From an uncultured Clostridia bacterium (lineage in GTDB: Bacteria > Bacillota > Clostridia > TANB77 > CAG-508): a DNA stretch of 36,777 nt. The DNA lies in the NCBI GenBank assembly GCA_944392445.1, contig CALXWT010000013.1, positions 1 through 36,777 on the forward strand, given 5' to 3'. Below the pieces are notes generated by a model. It was given only the letters and a program-made list of their open reading frames with translations, made no database searches and was not told where the DNA came from. The translations under genes were made by a program, and so were the position numbers. Positions 9,342 to 17,091 of the stretch are shown piece after piece; within the stretch, counting starts at the first letter, position 1, and the number at the start of each line of letters is the position of its first letter.

Positions 9342-9436
9342 TTGGGGACAGGTCTAAATGAGACATAATTGTCGCATTTAAACCTGTCCCCAAACCCGAC
9401 AAGTTTGTCGCATTTCAGCCTGTCCCCAAACCCGAC
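9342..9436. repeat. Palindrome plus 36-base tandem repeat carrying GGGGACAGG
   Basis: TTGGGGACAGGTCTAAATG at the left pairs with CATTTAAACCTGTCCCCAA, giving a hairpin at 9342-9393. The 30-base unit at 9371-9400, starting GTCGCATTT and ending CAAACCCGAC, recurs at 9407-9436 with three differences, a period of 36. It fills the gap between addA and the spoIIQ stop and may help end the spoIIQ transcript. Confidence 0.7.
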
Positions 9437-9437
9437 A

Positions 9438-10304
9438 TTATTTCAAATATAGCTCTGGGTCTAGGTTTTCGTTGTCTTTTAAGATTTCGAAGTGTAAGTG
9501 AGCTTCGTCTGCTATTTCAAAAGTTGCAGTGTTTCCAACTGTACCTATTGTTTCGCCTTGTTCAACTGTTTCGCCTTCTTCTACAAATTCTGCTGTTAGT
9601 AAGTTAGAGTATACTGTTGTAAATCCATTTACGTGTTCTATTACAATGGTTAAGCCATATCGTGGGTCATTTTTTATTGATTTTACTGTGCCTTCTGCTG
9701 ATGCTTTTACTACAGTTGTTTTTTCTGCTGCTATGTCTATTCCGTTATGCGTTACCCATTCGTCTAAAGTTGCTGAATATACTAGGTTGTCTTTTGCATA
9801 TTCTCGCATTATTTCTCCCTCTACTGGCATTTTAAATTCTGGATCTTTTACAGTTTCTTCATCTTCTTTTTTGGTAGTTTCTGAATCTTTTGTACTGTCT
9901 GCATTTTCTTCTACTTTTTTACCTTCTACATTACTTGTATTTACAGCATACTTTGTTTTATCTGAGTTAGAACTTGTTTCGTTAGTGCTTGACTCATTAG
10001 CATCTTCATTTGCCTCACCGGTTGTTAATTCGTTTGTTGCCATATCATTTGTCATTTCGTTTAGCATTTCGTTTACTGTTCTTCCTGTTTGGCTACTTGT
10101 TTCTTCTACAGAATTAGCATTACTACTATTCATCATTTCTGTGTTGAACATAGCTAATCGTTGTTCTTCTTGGCTATTATTGCTATTTAGCAAAAACATT
10201 GCTATAAATGTTATTATCGAAATAAATAAAATTCCTCCCGCTGTGTATAATACTTTTTTGATATCAGTATCATTTCTTTCAAATCTTCTTCTTTCTCTTC
10301 TCAT
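9438..10304 (-). CDS. spoIIQ: SpoIIQ-like M23 (LytM) peptidase
   Basis: The product has 288 residues: a basic N-terminus, one membrane segment at residues 20-39, a long Ser/Thr/Glu/Asn-rich linker to about residue 155, and a LytM/M23 domain. The zinc ligands look complete, with His186 and Asp190 (H-N-G-I-D) and His269-Leu-His271. SpoIIQ of Bacillus subtilis lacks one of these, while clostridial SpoIIQ proteins often keep them. In the known system SpoIIQ sits in the forespore membrane and joins mother-cell SpoIIIAH across the gap, supporting engulfment and the feeding channel. The name rests on the architecture, the spoIID neighbour and the sigma-F-like promoter at 10336-10364. AGGAGG lies before the ATG. 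A generic M23 endopeptidase remains possible. Confidence 0.82.
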   Translation of the reverse strand: MRRERRRFERNDTDIKKVLYTAGGILFISIITFIAMFLLNSNNSQEEQRLAMFNTEMMNSSNANSVEETSSQTGRTVNEMLNEMTNDMATNELTTGEANEDANESSTNETSSNSDKTKYAVNTSNVEGKKVEENADSTKDSETTKKEDEETVKDPEFKMPVEGEIMREYAKDNLVYSATLDEWVTHNGIDIAAEKTTVVKASAEGTVKSIKNDPRYGLTIVIEHVNGFTTVYSNLLTAEFVEEGETVEQGETIGTVGNTATFEIADEAHLHFEILKDNENLDPELYLK

Positions 10305-10335
10305 AAATTTTCCTCCTAAATAACTTAATTATCAT

Positions 10336-10364
10336 AAGTATTTACATTTTTGAGAGTTTTATAC
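10336..10364 (-). promoter_or_regulatory. Probable sigma-F promoter for spoIIQ
   Basis: On the minus strand GTATA is followed, after 14 bases, by GTAAATACTT. The known sigma-F pattern is GYATA then GGNNANAHTR, so the first box is exact and the second has two mismatches. spoIIQ is a sigma-F gene in Bacillus subtilis. Confidence 0.4.
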
Positions 10365-10467
10365 AATTATTTTGTTTTTTTATTAATTTACTCATAATGT
10401 ACATATACAACAGAATAATACAATTTTACTTTTGTTTTCGACTTAAGGTGGGGACCGACAACAAAAA

Positions 10468-11484
10468 CTAAATACTTTCAATTTCCACATCTGTATAAAA
10501 ATGATGAATTATGTCTTTATATGTTTTTCCCTCTTTTGCCAAGCTATCTGCTCCAGTTTGGCTCATTCCTACACCGTGCCCATAGCCAATTACTTCGAAC
10601 TTGATAGTATCTTCATCTATTGTTACCTCAAAGTTGGCAGACCTTAACCCCATTATTGTTCGTACTTCCACTCCAGACAGTTCCAAGTTTCCTATTTTAA
10701 TTGTTTTTACCCTGTTTCCGTCTGTGTATTCTTCAATTTTTATACAATCTTCTTCGCCAAAATCTATCTCAAAATCACTATGTACCTCTTTTATTTTTTC
10801 CACAAATTCATCTTTACTAAGTTCTACTTCCGAACTGTATTGGCTATATGCATCTTCTCCTGATGTTGATACTGATTGTAAATATGGATATCCACTTCCT
10901 CCCCAAACATCAATTGGTGCTTCTGTTTCTCCGCCACTATTTGAATGAAAAAATGCATTTATTGGTTCTCCCTCATAAGTAATAATCTCTCCTTTGGTAC
11001 TATTTACTGCACTTAAAATCTTGTTCCAATTTGACTCTTTTTCGTCTTCATCCCATCTGTCTTTCCTATCATTTTCCGATATCCAAGCTTGACAACATGT
11101 AGAATCGTCGCAAATGTCTGCATCTCCGTGCTTACCTCCATTATGAATAATCTTATATATGGTATATGTTCTAGCAACTACTGCCTGTGCTTTTAAAGCC
11201 TCCTCTTCAAAAGATGCTGGCATCTCCGCTGATACTACTCCATATAAATATTCATCTATAGGTAATTCTTCTACCTCATCATTATTTGTGTGTAACAATT
11301 TTACAGTTCCATATTTAGAATAGTTATATTCAGTCTTTTCTATTTCGTTTACTTGAGTATTTTGTGGTACATTTTCTACTACTTCTTGCGTAGATGTTCT
11401 TTCGGAAAAGTTTGACGTGAATATAATTGGTATTGAAAAACATATAAAAATTAACAGAATAAAATATATTAAAATTTTTCTCAT
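10468..11484 (-). CDS. spoIID: Stage II sporulation protein D
   Basis: SpoIID is the lytic transglycosylase that, with SpoIIM and SpoIIP, degrades septal peptidoglycan during engulfment. The ATG at 11484 was chosen because GGAG lies 6 bases before it; the longer frame from 11514 has no ribosome site. The 338-residue product opens with a signal-anchor helix at residues 4-22. The conserved block Tyr-Leu-Tyr-Gly-Val-Val-Ser-Ala-Glu-Met-Pro-Ala carries the probable catalytic Glu87. A cysteine cluster follows (Cys-Asp-Asp-Ser-Thr-Cys-Cys), and the family signature G-Y-G-H-G-V-G-M-S-Q-x-G-A lies near the C-terminus. It is the gene next after sigF, 95 bases downstream. In Bacillus subtilis it is made in the mother cell under sigma-E; I could not find a convincing sigma-E promoter here. 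Confidence 0.95.
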   Translation of the reverse strand: MRKILIYFILLIFICFSIPIIFTSNFSERTSTQEVVENVPQNTQVNEIEKTEYNYSKYGTVKLLHTNNDEVEELPIDEYLYGVVSAEMPASFEEEALKAQAVVARTYTIYKIIHNGGKHGDADICDDSTCCQAWISENDRKDRWDEDEKESNWNKILSAVNSTKGEIITYEGEPINAFFHSNSGGETEAPIDVWGGSGYPYLQSVSTSGEDAYSQYSSEVELSKDEFVEKIKEVHSDFEIDFGEEDCIKIEEYTDGNRVKTIKIGNLELSGVEVRTIMGLRSANFEVTIDEDTIKFEVIGYGHGVGMSQTGADSLAKEGKTYKDIIHHFYTDVEIESI

Positions 11485-11579
11485 TATTTTCTCCATATTT
11501 CGTTTTATATACAAGATTTCTTTTTTTCAGACTTTCGATATGCATTATTGTACACATCTTGCTATATATCAACTTAATT

Positions 11580-12329
11580 TTATGCAATAACTTCTTTCTT
11601 ATCTTCTAATTTTTTTCTCATTAAATCCAATATTCTCCTTTCTATTCTGGATATTTGAACTTGATTTACTCCCATAATTTTTCCCACCTCTTTTTGTGTT
11701 TTACCTCTAAAATATCTTAGTAAAATTATTTGTTTTTCTTGTTCATTTAAATTATTTATAAGTTCAGTAAGCACTATTTTATTTGTTATTAGTGTTTGTT
11801 CATCAATGCCATCACTTAATTTTTCCATAGTTGTTATACCGTCATCATCATTAGATTCCGTTTCATATATAGAGGTAACTATAACATTACTTTCCAATGC
11901 TAATATTACTTCTTCCTTTGAGACTCCAGTTTCTTTTGCCAACTCTTCTATAGTAATTTCTTTACCTTTTTTTAAATACTCCCTTTGTATTTCTGATATT
12001 TTGTACTGCAATTCTTTTACTGTTCTACTTACTTTTACTGGTCCTTCTACTTGCGTATATCTTCTAAGTTCTCCTAGTATGTATGGTACTGCATATGTTG
12101 AAAGTCTTACTTCAAAACTAGTATCAAATTTTTTTATTGATTTAATAAATCCAATTACTGCTACTTGATATAAATCGTCTGTTTCGTAACCTCTATCTAT
12201 AAACCTTTTTACTAAGCTCCATATAAGTCCATTGTTTACATTTATAAGCTTTTCCATTGCAGACTTATCTCCCTTCTGAGCCTCCACTATATCTGATACT
12301 TGATTTTCATATAACTTTAAGTCTAGCAC
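11580..12329 (-). CDS. sigF: Forespore sigma factor SigF
   Basis: A 249-residue group 3 sigma-70 factor lacking region 1. Region 2 spans about residues 28-90 (DDLYQVAVIGFIKSIKKF, then YAVPYILGELRRY). Region 3 is at about 98-150, and region 4, with the helix-turn-helix KTQKEVGKIMGVNQVQISR, is at about 195-240. The start is GTG at 12329, directly after the spoIIAB stop codon, with GGGAGGAG inside the end of spoIIAB eight bases upstream, so translation is likely coupled. The order spoIIAA-spoIIAB-sigF identifies it as SigF rather than the close relative SigG. It is held inactive by SpoIIAB before septation and drives the first forespore genes. Confidence 0.95.
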   Translation of the reverse strand: MLDLKLYENQVSDIVEAQKGDKSAMEKLINVNNGLIWSLVKRFIDRGYETDDLYQVAVIGFIKSIKKFDTSFEVRLSTYAVPYILGELRRYTQVEGPVKVSRTVKELQYKISEIQREYLKKGKEITIEELAKETGVSKEEVILALESNVIVTSIYETESNDDDGITTMEKLSDGIDEQTLITNKIVLTELINNLNEQEKQIILLRYFRGKTQKEVGKIMGVNQVQISRIERRILDLMRKKLEDKKEVIA

Positions 12330-12803
12330 CTAGCATACTCCTCCCACATTTGCATATTCGTCTTCTATGTCATCTACTACATGCTTTTTTATTTTTTTTC
12401 TCATAGTAACTTTTGTTCCCAAGCCAAGTACAGAGTCTATTTCCACTTTATCCATAAAGCTTTCCATTATTGTAAAGCCCATACCCGACCTTTCCAAATT
12501 AGCTTTTGTAGTATATAACGGCTTGCGGGCAAGCTCTACATTTTCAATTCCCTTTCCTGTATCAGATATTTCTATTTCTACATTATTTTTTATAATTCTC
12601 GCCCTAATTTTCACAATTCCTTCTTTATCTTCATATCCATGTATTATGCAATTTGTAACTGCTTCTGATACAGCAGTTTTTATATCTGCAAGCTCCTCTA
12701 TAGTTGGATCTAGTACTGAAACAAATGCTGCTACCGTAATTCTTGCAAATGCCTCATTGCTAGACTTACTTAAAAATTCTAATTTCATTTCATTATCATA
12801 CAT
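12330..12803 (-). CDS. spoIIAB: Anti-sigma F factor / serine kinase SpoIIAB
   Basis: A 157-residue GHKL-type kinase that binds SigF and phosphorylates SpoIIAA. The start at 12803 ([10 protein letters not shown]) was chosen over 12869 because AAAGGAT precedes it at about ten bases and it matches the family's usual N-terminus. The N box is Glu47-Ala-Val-Thr-Asn51 with His-Gly-Tyr, the G1 box is DTGKGI, and the ATP-lid end is RSGMGFTIM. It lies between spoIIAA, 135 bases upstream, and sigF, which begins at the next base. Confidence 0.95.
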   Translation of the reverse strand: MYDNEMKLEFLSKSSNEAFARITVAAFVSVLDPTIEELADIKTAVSEAVTNCIIHGYEDKEGIVKIRARIIKNNVEIEISDTGKGIENVELARKPLYTTKANLERSGMGFTIMESFMDKVEIDSVLGLGTKVTMRKKIKKHVVDDIEDEYANVGGVC

Positions 12804-12938
12804 CTCTATTTTATCCTTTCTTCTATTTACATTTCGGACATTTTTGTTTGTCCTTTTATTTTTTTGCATTTGTACGTCTCAATGGTTGTCACTTTTATTT
12901 TTTTGTTTTAAGTCACTCTATTTAGACATATATATTAT

Positions 12939-13259
12939 TTATGATACTCTTTTCTCTTTCATTGAAATTATCTTACTAATTCCACTCATTTCTAATATTC
13001 TTTTTACATTAGGACTTATATTTACTATTTCCATTTCTCCACCTATAAGCTTCATCATTTTGTACCTACCAATAATCATTCCGATTCCTGCACTGTCCAT
13101 AAAAGAAACCCTACCAAAATCAAATATAGTTTTTCTAGGCATATATCTTGTAATTTCATCGTCCACTTTCCTCCTTATTTTTTCTACAATATGGTGGTCA
13201 ATTTCTTCTGTAATTTCCACCGTTAAAAGCTTGTCCTTTTTTGAGTAATCAATATTCAA
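12939..13259 (-). CDS. spoIIAA: Anti-anti-sigma F factor SpoIIAA
   Basis: A 106-residue STAS-domain protein, near the family's usual length. Its unphosphorylated form frees SigF from SpoIIAB. The TTG at 13259 is taken as start because AGGAGGAGG lies 7 bases before it; the longer frame from 13322 has no ribosome site. The phosphorylation site is Ser56 in Phe-Met-Asp-Ser-Ala-Gly. It is the first gene of the spoIIA operon, and a Spo0A-like box lies about 100 bases upstream. Confidence 0.93.
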   Translation of the reverse strand: MNIDYSKKDKLLTVEITEEIDHHIVEKIRRKVDDEITRYMPRKTIFDFGRVSFMDSAGIGMIIGRYKMMKLIGGEMEIVNISPNVKRILEMSGISKIISMKEKRVS

Positions 13260-13355
13260 CTTAAATCCTCCTCCTTGGCTTTTCCATATTATATTCTTTT
13301 TTACATTTTTTTCCAATAGCAAAATTTAGGAAGTTTTGTTGAATTATAGGAAGTT

Positions 13356-13363
13356 TTCGACAA
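13356..13363 (-). promoter_or_regulatory. Candidate Spo0A box upstream of spoIIAA
   Basis: TTGTCGAA on the minus strand matches the 0A box (TGTCGAA core). spoIIA is directly activated by Spo0A in spore formers. The sigma-H promoter expected nearer the gene was not clear; a GAAT in an A-rich stretch near 13288 is a weak candidate. Confidence 0.5.
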
Positions 13364-13364
13364 A

Positions 13365-13395
13365 TTGTGATTCTCGTATATTTTTATGCTATACT
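13365..13395 (+). promoter_or_regulatory. Probable promoter for the amidohydrolase gene
   Basis: TTGTGA and TATACT lie 19 bases apart, with an extended -10 TG. The leader that follows has a hairpin at 13416-13439 (ACACTTTT paired with AAAAGTGT). The promoter adjoins the Spo0A-like box. Confidence 0.45.
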
Positions 13396-13471
13396 ATCTC
13401 TAAATCATTTTTTCTACACTTTTTTAATTTTAAAAGTGTAAATTTGCAAGCTATTTTAAGGAGGGAAATTT

Positions 13472-14425
13472 ATGATTATAAATTCTCACGTACACATCAA
13501 TACTGATGAACATTACTTTTTTTACAACAATTATGGAATACAACGGTTCTTGGCAGAAATGGATAAGAGCAGAATAGATTTTGCTCTCCCCACGCTTAAT
13601 CCTAAGCTAAGTATTTTTAGATGTCCTAATGATTGCTCGGTACATTGCCCTCAAATGATTGGCACAGCAAATAACAATTTAAACAGTTGTAACTGTAGCA
13701 ATCCTCAAAGACATCGGGTTAGAATTTTTGAAGAAAATGGTAAATTGGTTTTAAAGTGTAAAACTTGTGGCAATATTATTCTTAAAACTTCTATAGACCC
13801 TTTGCGCAAATATAATATTGCTCTAATGAATTTAACTAAACCGTACCGGGCTAGAATGCATCCACTTATTTATTTGTGTCTATGTAATTCTACACTTCAA
13901 GCAGAAATCAATTTTTTTGAAAAACGTTATGGTAATGAATTTGCAGGTTTTAAATTCCATCCTTGGAATGACCAAGTAAGTGTTGCTAATTTTAAGGTAT
14001 GTACTACCAAGCCTATTTTAATTCATACTGGAATGCGCAACCTTGAAAGTGGAGCAAATGCAATTACCTTTGCCGAAAATAATCCAGATGTAAAAATTGT
14101 AATTGCCCACGCCGGAGCACTTGATGAAAATTGTTTAAAGAAAATTGCAATACTGGATAATGTATTTGTAGACTGTTGTCCTTCTGTTTTTATGTTTAAA
14201 AATAGATTTTCTTCTCTTTTTTCTCCAACCGACCTTCACTCTCCCGAGGATATTTATTACAAAGTCTTAGATTTTGTTCCAAGTAATAAAATTCTTTTTG
14301 GTAGTGATTCTCCTTGGGGGAATAGCGAAGACGAACTAGCAGTTATTGGCAAACTACATATTTCGGAGAACACAAAAGAACAAATTTTGTACAAGAATGC
14401 AATTAGGTTGTATGGGTTATGTTAG
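13472..14425 (+). CDS. Amidohydrolase-family (TIM-barrel) enzyme with cysteine-rich insert
   Basis: The 317-residue product looks like a metal-dependent hydrolase or decarboxylase of the amidohydrolase-2 type. Likely metal or active-site residues are His6-Val-His8 on the first strand, Lys161-Phe-His163, His185 (LIHTG), His213 (IAHAGA) and Asp279 (FGSDSPWG). Between the first strand and the rest of the barrel is an unusual insert with Cys51, 55, 59, 73, 75, 96 and 99, ending in a zinc-ribbon-like Cys-Lys-Thr-Cys-Gly. This could bind zinc or iron-sulfur. The start has AAGGAGGG eight bases upstream. It faces the radical SAM/peptide genes and ends at a shared terminator, so a working link with them is possible but unproven. 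The substrate is unknown. Confidence 0.75.
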   Translation: MIINSHVHINTDEHYFFYNNYGIQRFLAEMDKSRIDFALPTLNPKLSIFRCPNDCSVHCPQMIGTANNNLNSCNCSNPQRHRVRIFEENGKLVLKCKTCGNIILKTSIDPLRKYNIALMNLTKPYRARMHPLIYLCLCNSTLQAEINFFEKRYGNEFAGFKFHPWNDQVSVANFKVCTTKPILIHTGMRNLESGANAITFAENNPDVKIVIAHAGALDENCLKKIAILDNVFVDCCPSVFMFKNRFSSLFSPTDLHSPEDIYYKVLDFVPSNKILFGSDSPWGNSEDELAVIGKLHISENTKEQILYKNAIRLYGLC

Positions 14426-14537
14426 TACGAATTTTCAAATTGATGTGAAACAAAATAAGCTTTTGTAAAAGCTTGAGCAAAAGAAATCGCTGGTATATTG
14501 AAGAGTAGACCGTCTTTTTCTATGCACTAGCAAAAGT

Positions 14538-14593
14538 GTCCAAGAACAAATTGTATACTTAATAATATCAATTCGTTCTTGGACGCCTTTTTT
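14538..14593 (+). terminator. Terminator of the amidohydrolase gene, possibly two-way
   Basis: Arms GTCCAAGAACAAATTG (14538-14553) and CAATTCGTTCTTGGAC (14569-14584) pair with one mismatch and are followed by GCCTTTTTT on the plus strand. The minus-strand tail is weaker (ACTTTTGC). It also lies downstream of the peptide gene at 14695. Confidence 0.8.
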
Positions 14594-14694
14594 AGTGCTT
14601 GGATATTTTTAGTACGGAATATTGGTCGTCGAACCTAAAAAATGTAATTTCAAATTTCCATCTTTATTTATGTAGCTACTTTAGCAAGTAATTC

Positions 14695-14766
14695 TTAGTC
14701 TCCGTTCATTGCACATCCACAATCGTTGAATTCTTCAACACTCATTTCCCAGTCTTGTCTCTCCAT
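14695..14766 (-). CDS. 23-residue cysteine peptide, candidate radical-SAM-modified precursor
   Basis: The frame has 23 codons and a TAA stop. The ATG follows a near-ideal ribosome site, GGAGGTG, at a spacing of five bases, so translation is well supported despite the size. The product begins M-E-R-Q-D-W-E-M, is strongly acidic (seven Asp/Glu against one Arg), and ends Asp15-Cys16-Gly17-Cys18-Ala-Met-Asn-Gly-Asp23. It lies 222 bases downstream of two overlapping radical SAM/SPASM genes on the same strand, the usual neighbourhood of a RiPP precursor. The first 12 to 14 residues would be the leader and the CGC segment the likely modified core. It has its own probable promoter region with palindromes. 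I do not recognise the sequence family. Confidence 0.7.
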   Translation of the reverse strand: MERQDWEMSVEEFNDCGCAMNGD

Positions 14767-14790
14767 ACTTACACCTCCGTTTAAATTTTT

Positions 14791-14812
14791 AGATAATGTT
14801 ATGGCATTATCT
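14791..14812 (-). promoter_or_regulatory. Hairpin or operator in the leader of the peptide gene
   Basis: AGATAATG and CATTATCT form a perfect 8-base inverted repeat just upstream of the ribosome site of the 23-codon gene. A second 13-base palindrome, GCATTTAAAATGC, lies at 14858-14870, just upstream of a TATTAT (minus strand, 14844-14849) that could serve as a -10 box. Both sites could control expression. Confidence 0.4.
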
Positions 14813-14988
14813 TTTATATGAATTCTTTTTATAAGGATACTTCATAATATAAGTTTTGCATTTAAAATGCTTTAAAAAAAGTAAACTTATAATTTTCTTA
14901 GTCTGCCTTAATAGCTCCTTATACTAAAAGAATTATAAACTTGTTATACTTTAGAATACATATTTTATTCGCAGAGCAACATCTTTTT

Positions 14989-15978
14989 TTAGCATACTGC
15001 TTCTCTTGCTATGCAGTTACAATCAAATCCAGTTATTTTATTACTACTTTGGTATGCAGACCTTCTGCAACCTCCACAATATGCTAAATGCTTGCAGTTG
15101 CCACAACCTTCATAGTTTTTTCTATCTCGTAATTTTCTTAATAAGTCGGATTCTCTCCAAATTTTTTCTAATGGCTCTTCATATATATTCCCTGCTTTAA
15201 TTCTTACAAATGGACATGGTATTACATCACCATTTGCCAAAATAGAACAAGACGCAATTCCTGCTGTGCAACCACCTTTAATTCTAAACTTTTCGTTTTC
15301 TTCTAGGCACATTCCTTTGAAAGAATTGATGTATGGATGTTTTAATTTATTTATCTTTCCCAGTTTTTCATATTCTAAAAGCTTTTTAATTGCCCAAATT
15401 TTTTCTTCTTTACTTAGCAAGAATTCTTTATCTTTTCCGGTATCTATGCAAAAATTAAAAGCAATAGGAATATTATTTTCATTTGCTATTTGAATAATTT
15501 CATCAATATAATTTATGTTTTTCTTATGTACTGTTGTAAATAAATATGGTTTTATTCCTACCTTTTCTAAATTCTTTGCTAGTGTTATTGTATTTTCGCT
15601 ACTAATGTTTCTTGCTCCGTTTTCGTCAATATCAAAACTTAAATGTATGTAATCAAAGCCTTGCAAATCTACCAAATTAAGATTTCTAATATATCCATTT
15701 GTCTGCAAAGTAATTTTCTTTATACCATCTAGTTTATGCCTATTTTCTTTTAAATATGCACAAATTTCTTTAAATTGTGGATGCAATGATGCTTCTCCAC
15801 CAGAAATAGTAAAAGTATTTATAGTATTATCATTTGCAAAATTTATGCATTTTACAATATCTTGGTATGGCATATCTAAGTTTTTGTTTTCTCTATTGTA
15901 ACAATGTAAACAGTTCAAATTGCATTTTGTAGTAATTTCAAGCTCCAACATGTGCATCGATAATCCCACATCTAACAT
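14989..15978 (-). CDS. Radical SAM/SPASM protein, downstream of the pair
   Basis: A 329-residue radical SAM enzyme with Cys19, Cys23 and Cys26 (C-N-L-N-C-L-H-C) for the S-adenosylmethionine-binding cluster and SGGEASLHPQF as the GGE motif. The C-terminal SPASM region has Cys-Thr-Ala-Gly, Gly-Asp-Val-Ile-Pro-Cys-Pro, then GCGNCKHLAYCGGCR and a terminal CNCIAREAVC, enough cysteines for one or two auxiliary clusters. SPASM enzymes commonly make cross-links in ribosomal peptides, and a peptide gene lies just downstream. The gene overlaps the end of the upstream radical SAM gene by 41 bases. AAGGA sits five bases before the ATG; GTG at 15969 is an alternative start. The exact reaction is unknown. 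Confidence 0.85.
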   Translation of the reverse strand: MLDVGLSMHMLELEITTKCNLNCLHCYNRENKNLDMPYQDIVKCINFANDNTINTFTISGGEASLHPQFKEICAYLKENRHKLDGIKKITLQTNGYIRNLNLVDLQGFDYIHLSFDIDENGARNISSENTITLAKNLEKVGIKPYLFTTVHKKNINYIDEIIQIANENNIPIAFNFCIDTGKDKEFLLSKEEKIWAIKKLLEYEKLGKINKLKHPYINSFKGMCLEENEKFRIKGGCTAGIASCSILANGDVIPCPFVRIKAGNIYEEPLEKIWRESDLLRKLRDRKNYEGCGNCKHLAYCGGCRRSAYQSSNKITGFDCNCIAREAVC

Positions 15979-16999
15979 CTCCTTCCTTATTTACTCTAAG
16001 ATTTTCATGAATATAGCTATTAGTCCATGCCCTACAACCAGAGAAACAGTTGTTGTGCTTTTTGCAATTCATACAGTCTTCCGGAAGATTATTGTTTAGG
16101 TAATATTCTCTAAACTTTTTAAAGCCTTTACCCTCGTTCCAAATTTTATGAATATCATCTTCAAACACATTGCCACACAAAAATTCCTCAGTTTGAAAGA
16201 AATTGCATGGGTACACATTTCCATTATATTTTATTATAAGTTTGCTTTTTCCTGCAGCACAAACAGGCATCTGCATAGCTTTTTCTTCTTCTCCTAATAG
16301 ACCGTATAAGCCGTGCTTGTACACAAATTTATCTTTTCCAATCATTCGTACATAGCTTAAATATTTCTCCATATTTTCTTTATTTATTGGAACACTTAAA
16401 GGAACAAATTTTTTTCCTGTATAGCAAGGTATTGCCATTGTTGGTGAATATGTTAAATTATTAAATTTATTGTTTAGATATGTATATAGTTCTTTATAAT
16501 TTTCAAAATTTTCTTTGATTAAAACTGTATTTACTGAAACTTTTTTACCTGAATTTAATGCTTTTTCTATGTTATTTATAGTTCTTTCAAACGAACCTTT
16601 AAAACCGGTTATTTCATCATTTACCTCTTTATATCCGTGCAGTGAAAATACAAACTCGTCCGAGTATTTTAGTATGTTAGATATATCAATCGAACCATTT
16701 GTGTTTATTAAATTTACTAAACCTTTATCTTTTGAATATTTTAGAATTTCTGTAAAATATGGATAAAGAAAATTCTCACCACCAGAAAAATGAATTTTCT
16801 TTATTCCCAAATCGTACAAGTCATCTATAACCTTTTTCCATAACTCTGGTGGTTTATCTTCGTACTTGTCCTGTGCATCACAATTTTCAAAACAAAATTT
16901 ACACCTAAAATTGCAGTTTCGTGTGAGCTCTACCTGAGCAAAATTTGGTCTGCTCCAAATTAGGCTTATGAGCTCTTTTTTTGAAAAGCCATTTATCAA
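15938..16999 (-). CDS. Radical SAM/SPASM protein, upstream of the pair
   Basis: A 353-residue radical SAM enzyme with Cys29, Cys33 and Cys36 (C-N-F-R-C-K-F-C) and SGGENFLYPYF as the GGE motif. The SPASM region holds Cys-Ala-Ala-Gly, NGNVYPCNFF, CGNVFEDD, CMNCKKHNNCFSGCRAW and a late Cys. The start is TTG at 16999, with GGGAGGA seven bases upstream. It is similar in plan to the overlapping downstream gene but clearly divergent from it, so the two probably act at different steps or on different residues, or form a complex. The acetyltransferase gene ends 92 bases upstream on the same strand. Confidence 0.85.
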   Translation of the reverse strand: MINGFSKKELISLIWSRPNFAQVELTRNCNFRCKFCFENCDAQDKYEDKPPELWKKVIDDLYDLGIKKIHFSGGENFLYPYFTEILKYSKDKGLVNLINTNGSIDISNILKYSDEFVFSLHGYKEVNDEITGFKGSFERTINNIEKALNSGKKVSVNTVLIKENFENYKELYTYLNNKFNNLTYSPTMAIPCYTGKKFVPLSVPINKENMEKYLSYVRMIGKDKFVYKHGLYGLLGEEEKAMQMPVCAAGKSKLIIKYNGNVYPCNFFQTEEFLCGNVFEDDIHKIWNEGKGFKKFREYYLNNNLPEDCMNCKKHNNCFSGCRAWTNSYIHENLRVNKEGDVRCGIIDAHVGA

Positions 17000-17091
17000 T
17001 TTTTATTCCTCCCAGTCTTATTTTTATATTTGTTAAGCTATATCTCCAAATTACTTAACCATACACATTAACAATTTTTTTAACTTTACTT

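Noticed and set aside
9371..9436. CRISPR-like repeat
   Set aside because: Only two units with a 6-base gap; no spacers or cas genes.
9529..10323. 264-codon plus-strand frame opposite spoIIQ
   Set aside because: Ser/Val/Leu-rich shadow of the low-complexity spoIIQ linker; no ribosome site, and the opposite strand has clear M23 motifs.
10444..10462. GGTGGGGACCGAC as another copy of the GGGGAC palindrome family
   Set aside because: Too short and without a matching partner arm; could be chance.
11485..11579. Sigma-E promoter for spoIID
   Set aside because: TGTACAAT resembles part of the -10 box, but no -35 element lies at the proper spacing.
11330..11587. 85-codon minus-strand frame between sigF and spoIID
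   Set aside because: Overlaps the spoIID start in another frame and has no recognisable domain or good ribosome site.
12367..13248. 293-codon plus-strand frame opposite spoIIAB and spoIIAA
   Set aside because: Shadow frame of two well-identified genes; Phe/Ser/Ile-rich composition typical of antisense reading in A/T-rich DNA.
14767..14988. A second short peptide (12 codons from an ATG near 14846)
   Set aside because: No ribosome site, and it overlaps the probable promoter and palindromes.
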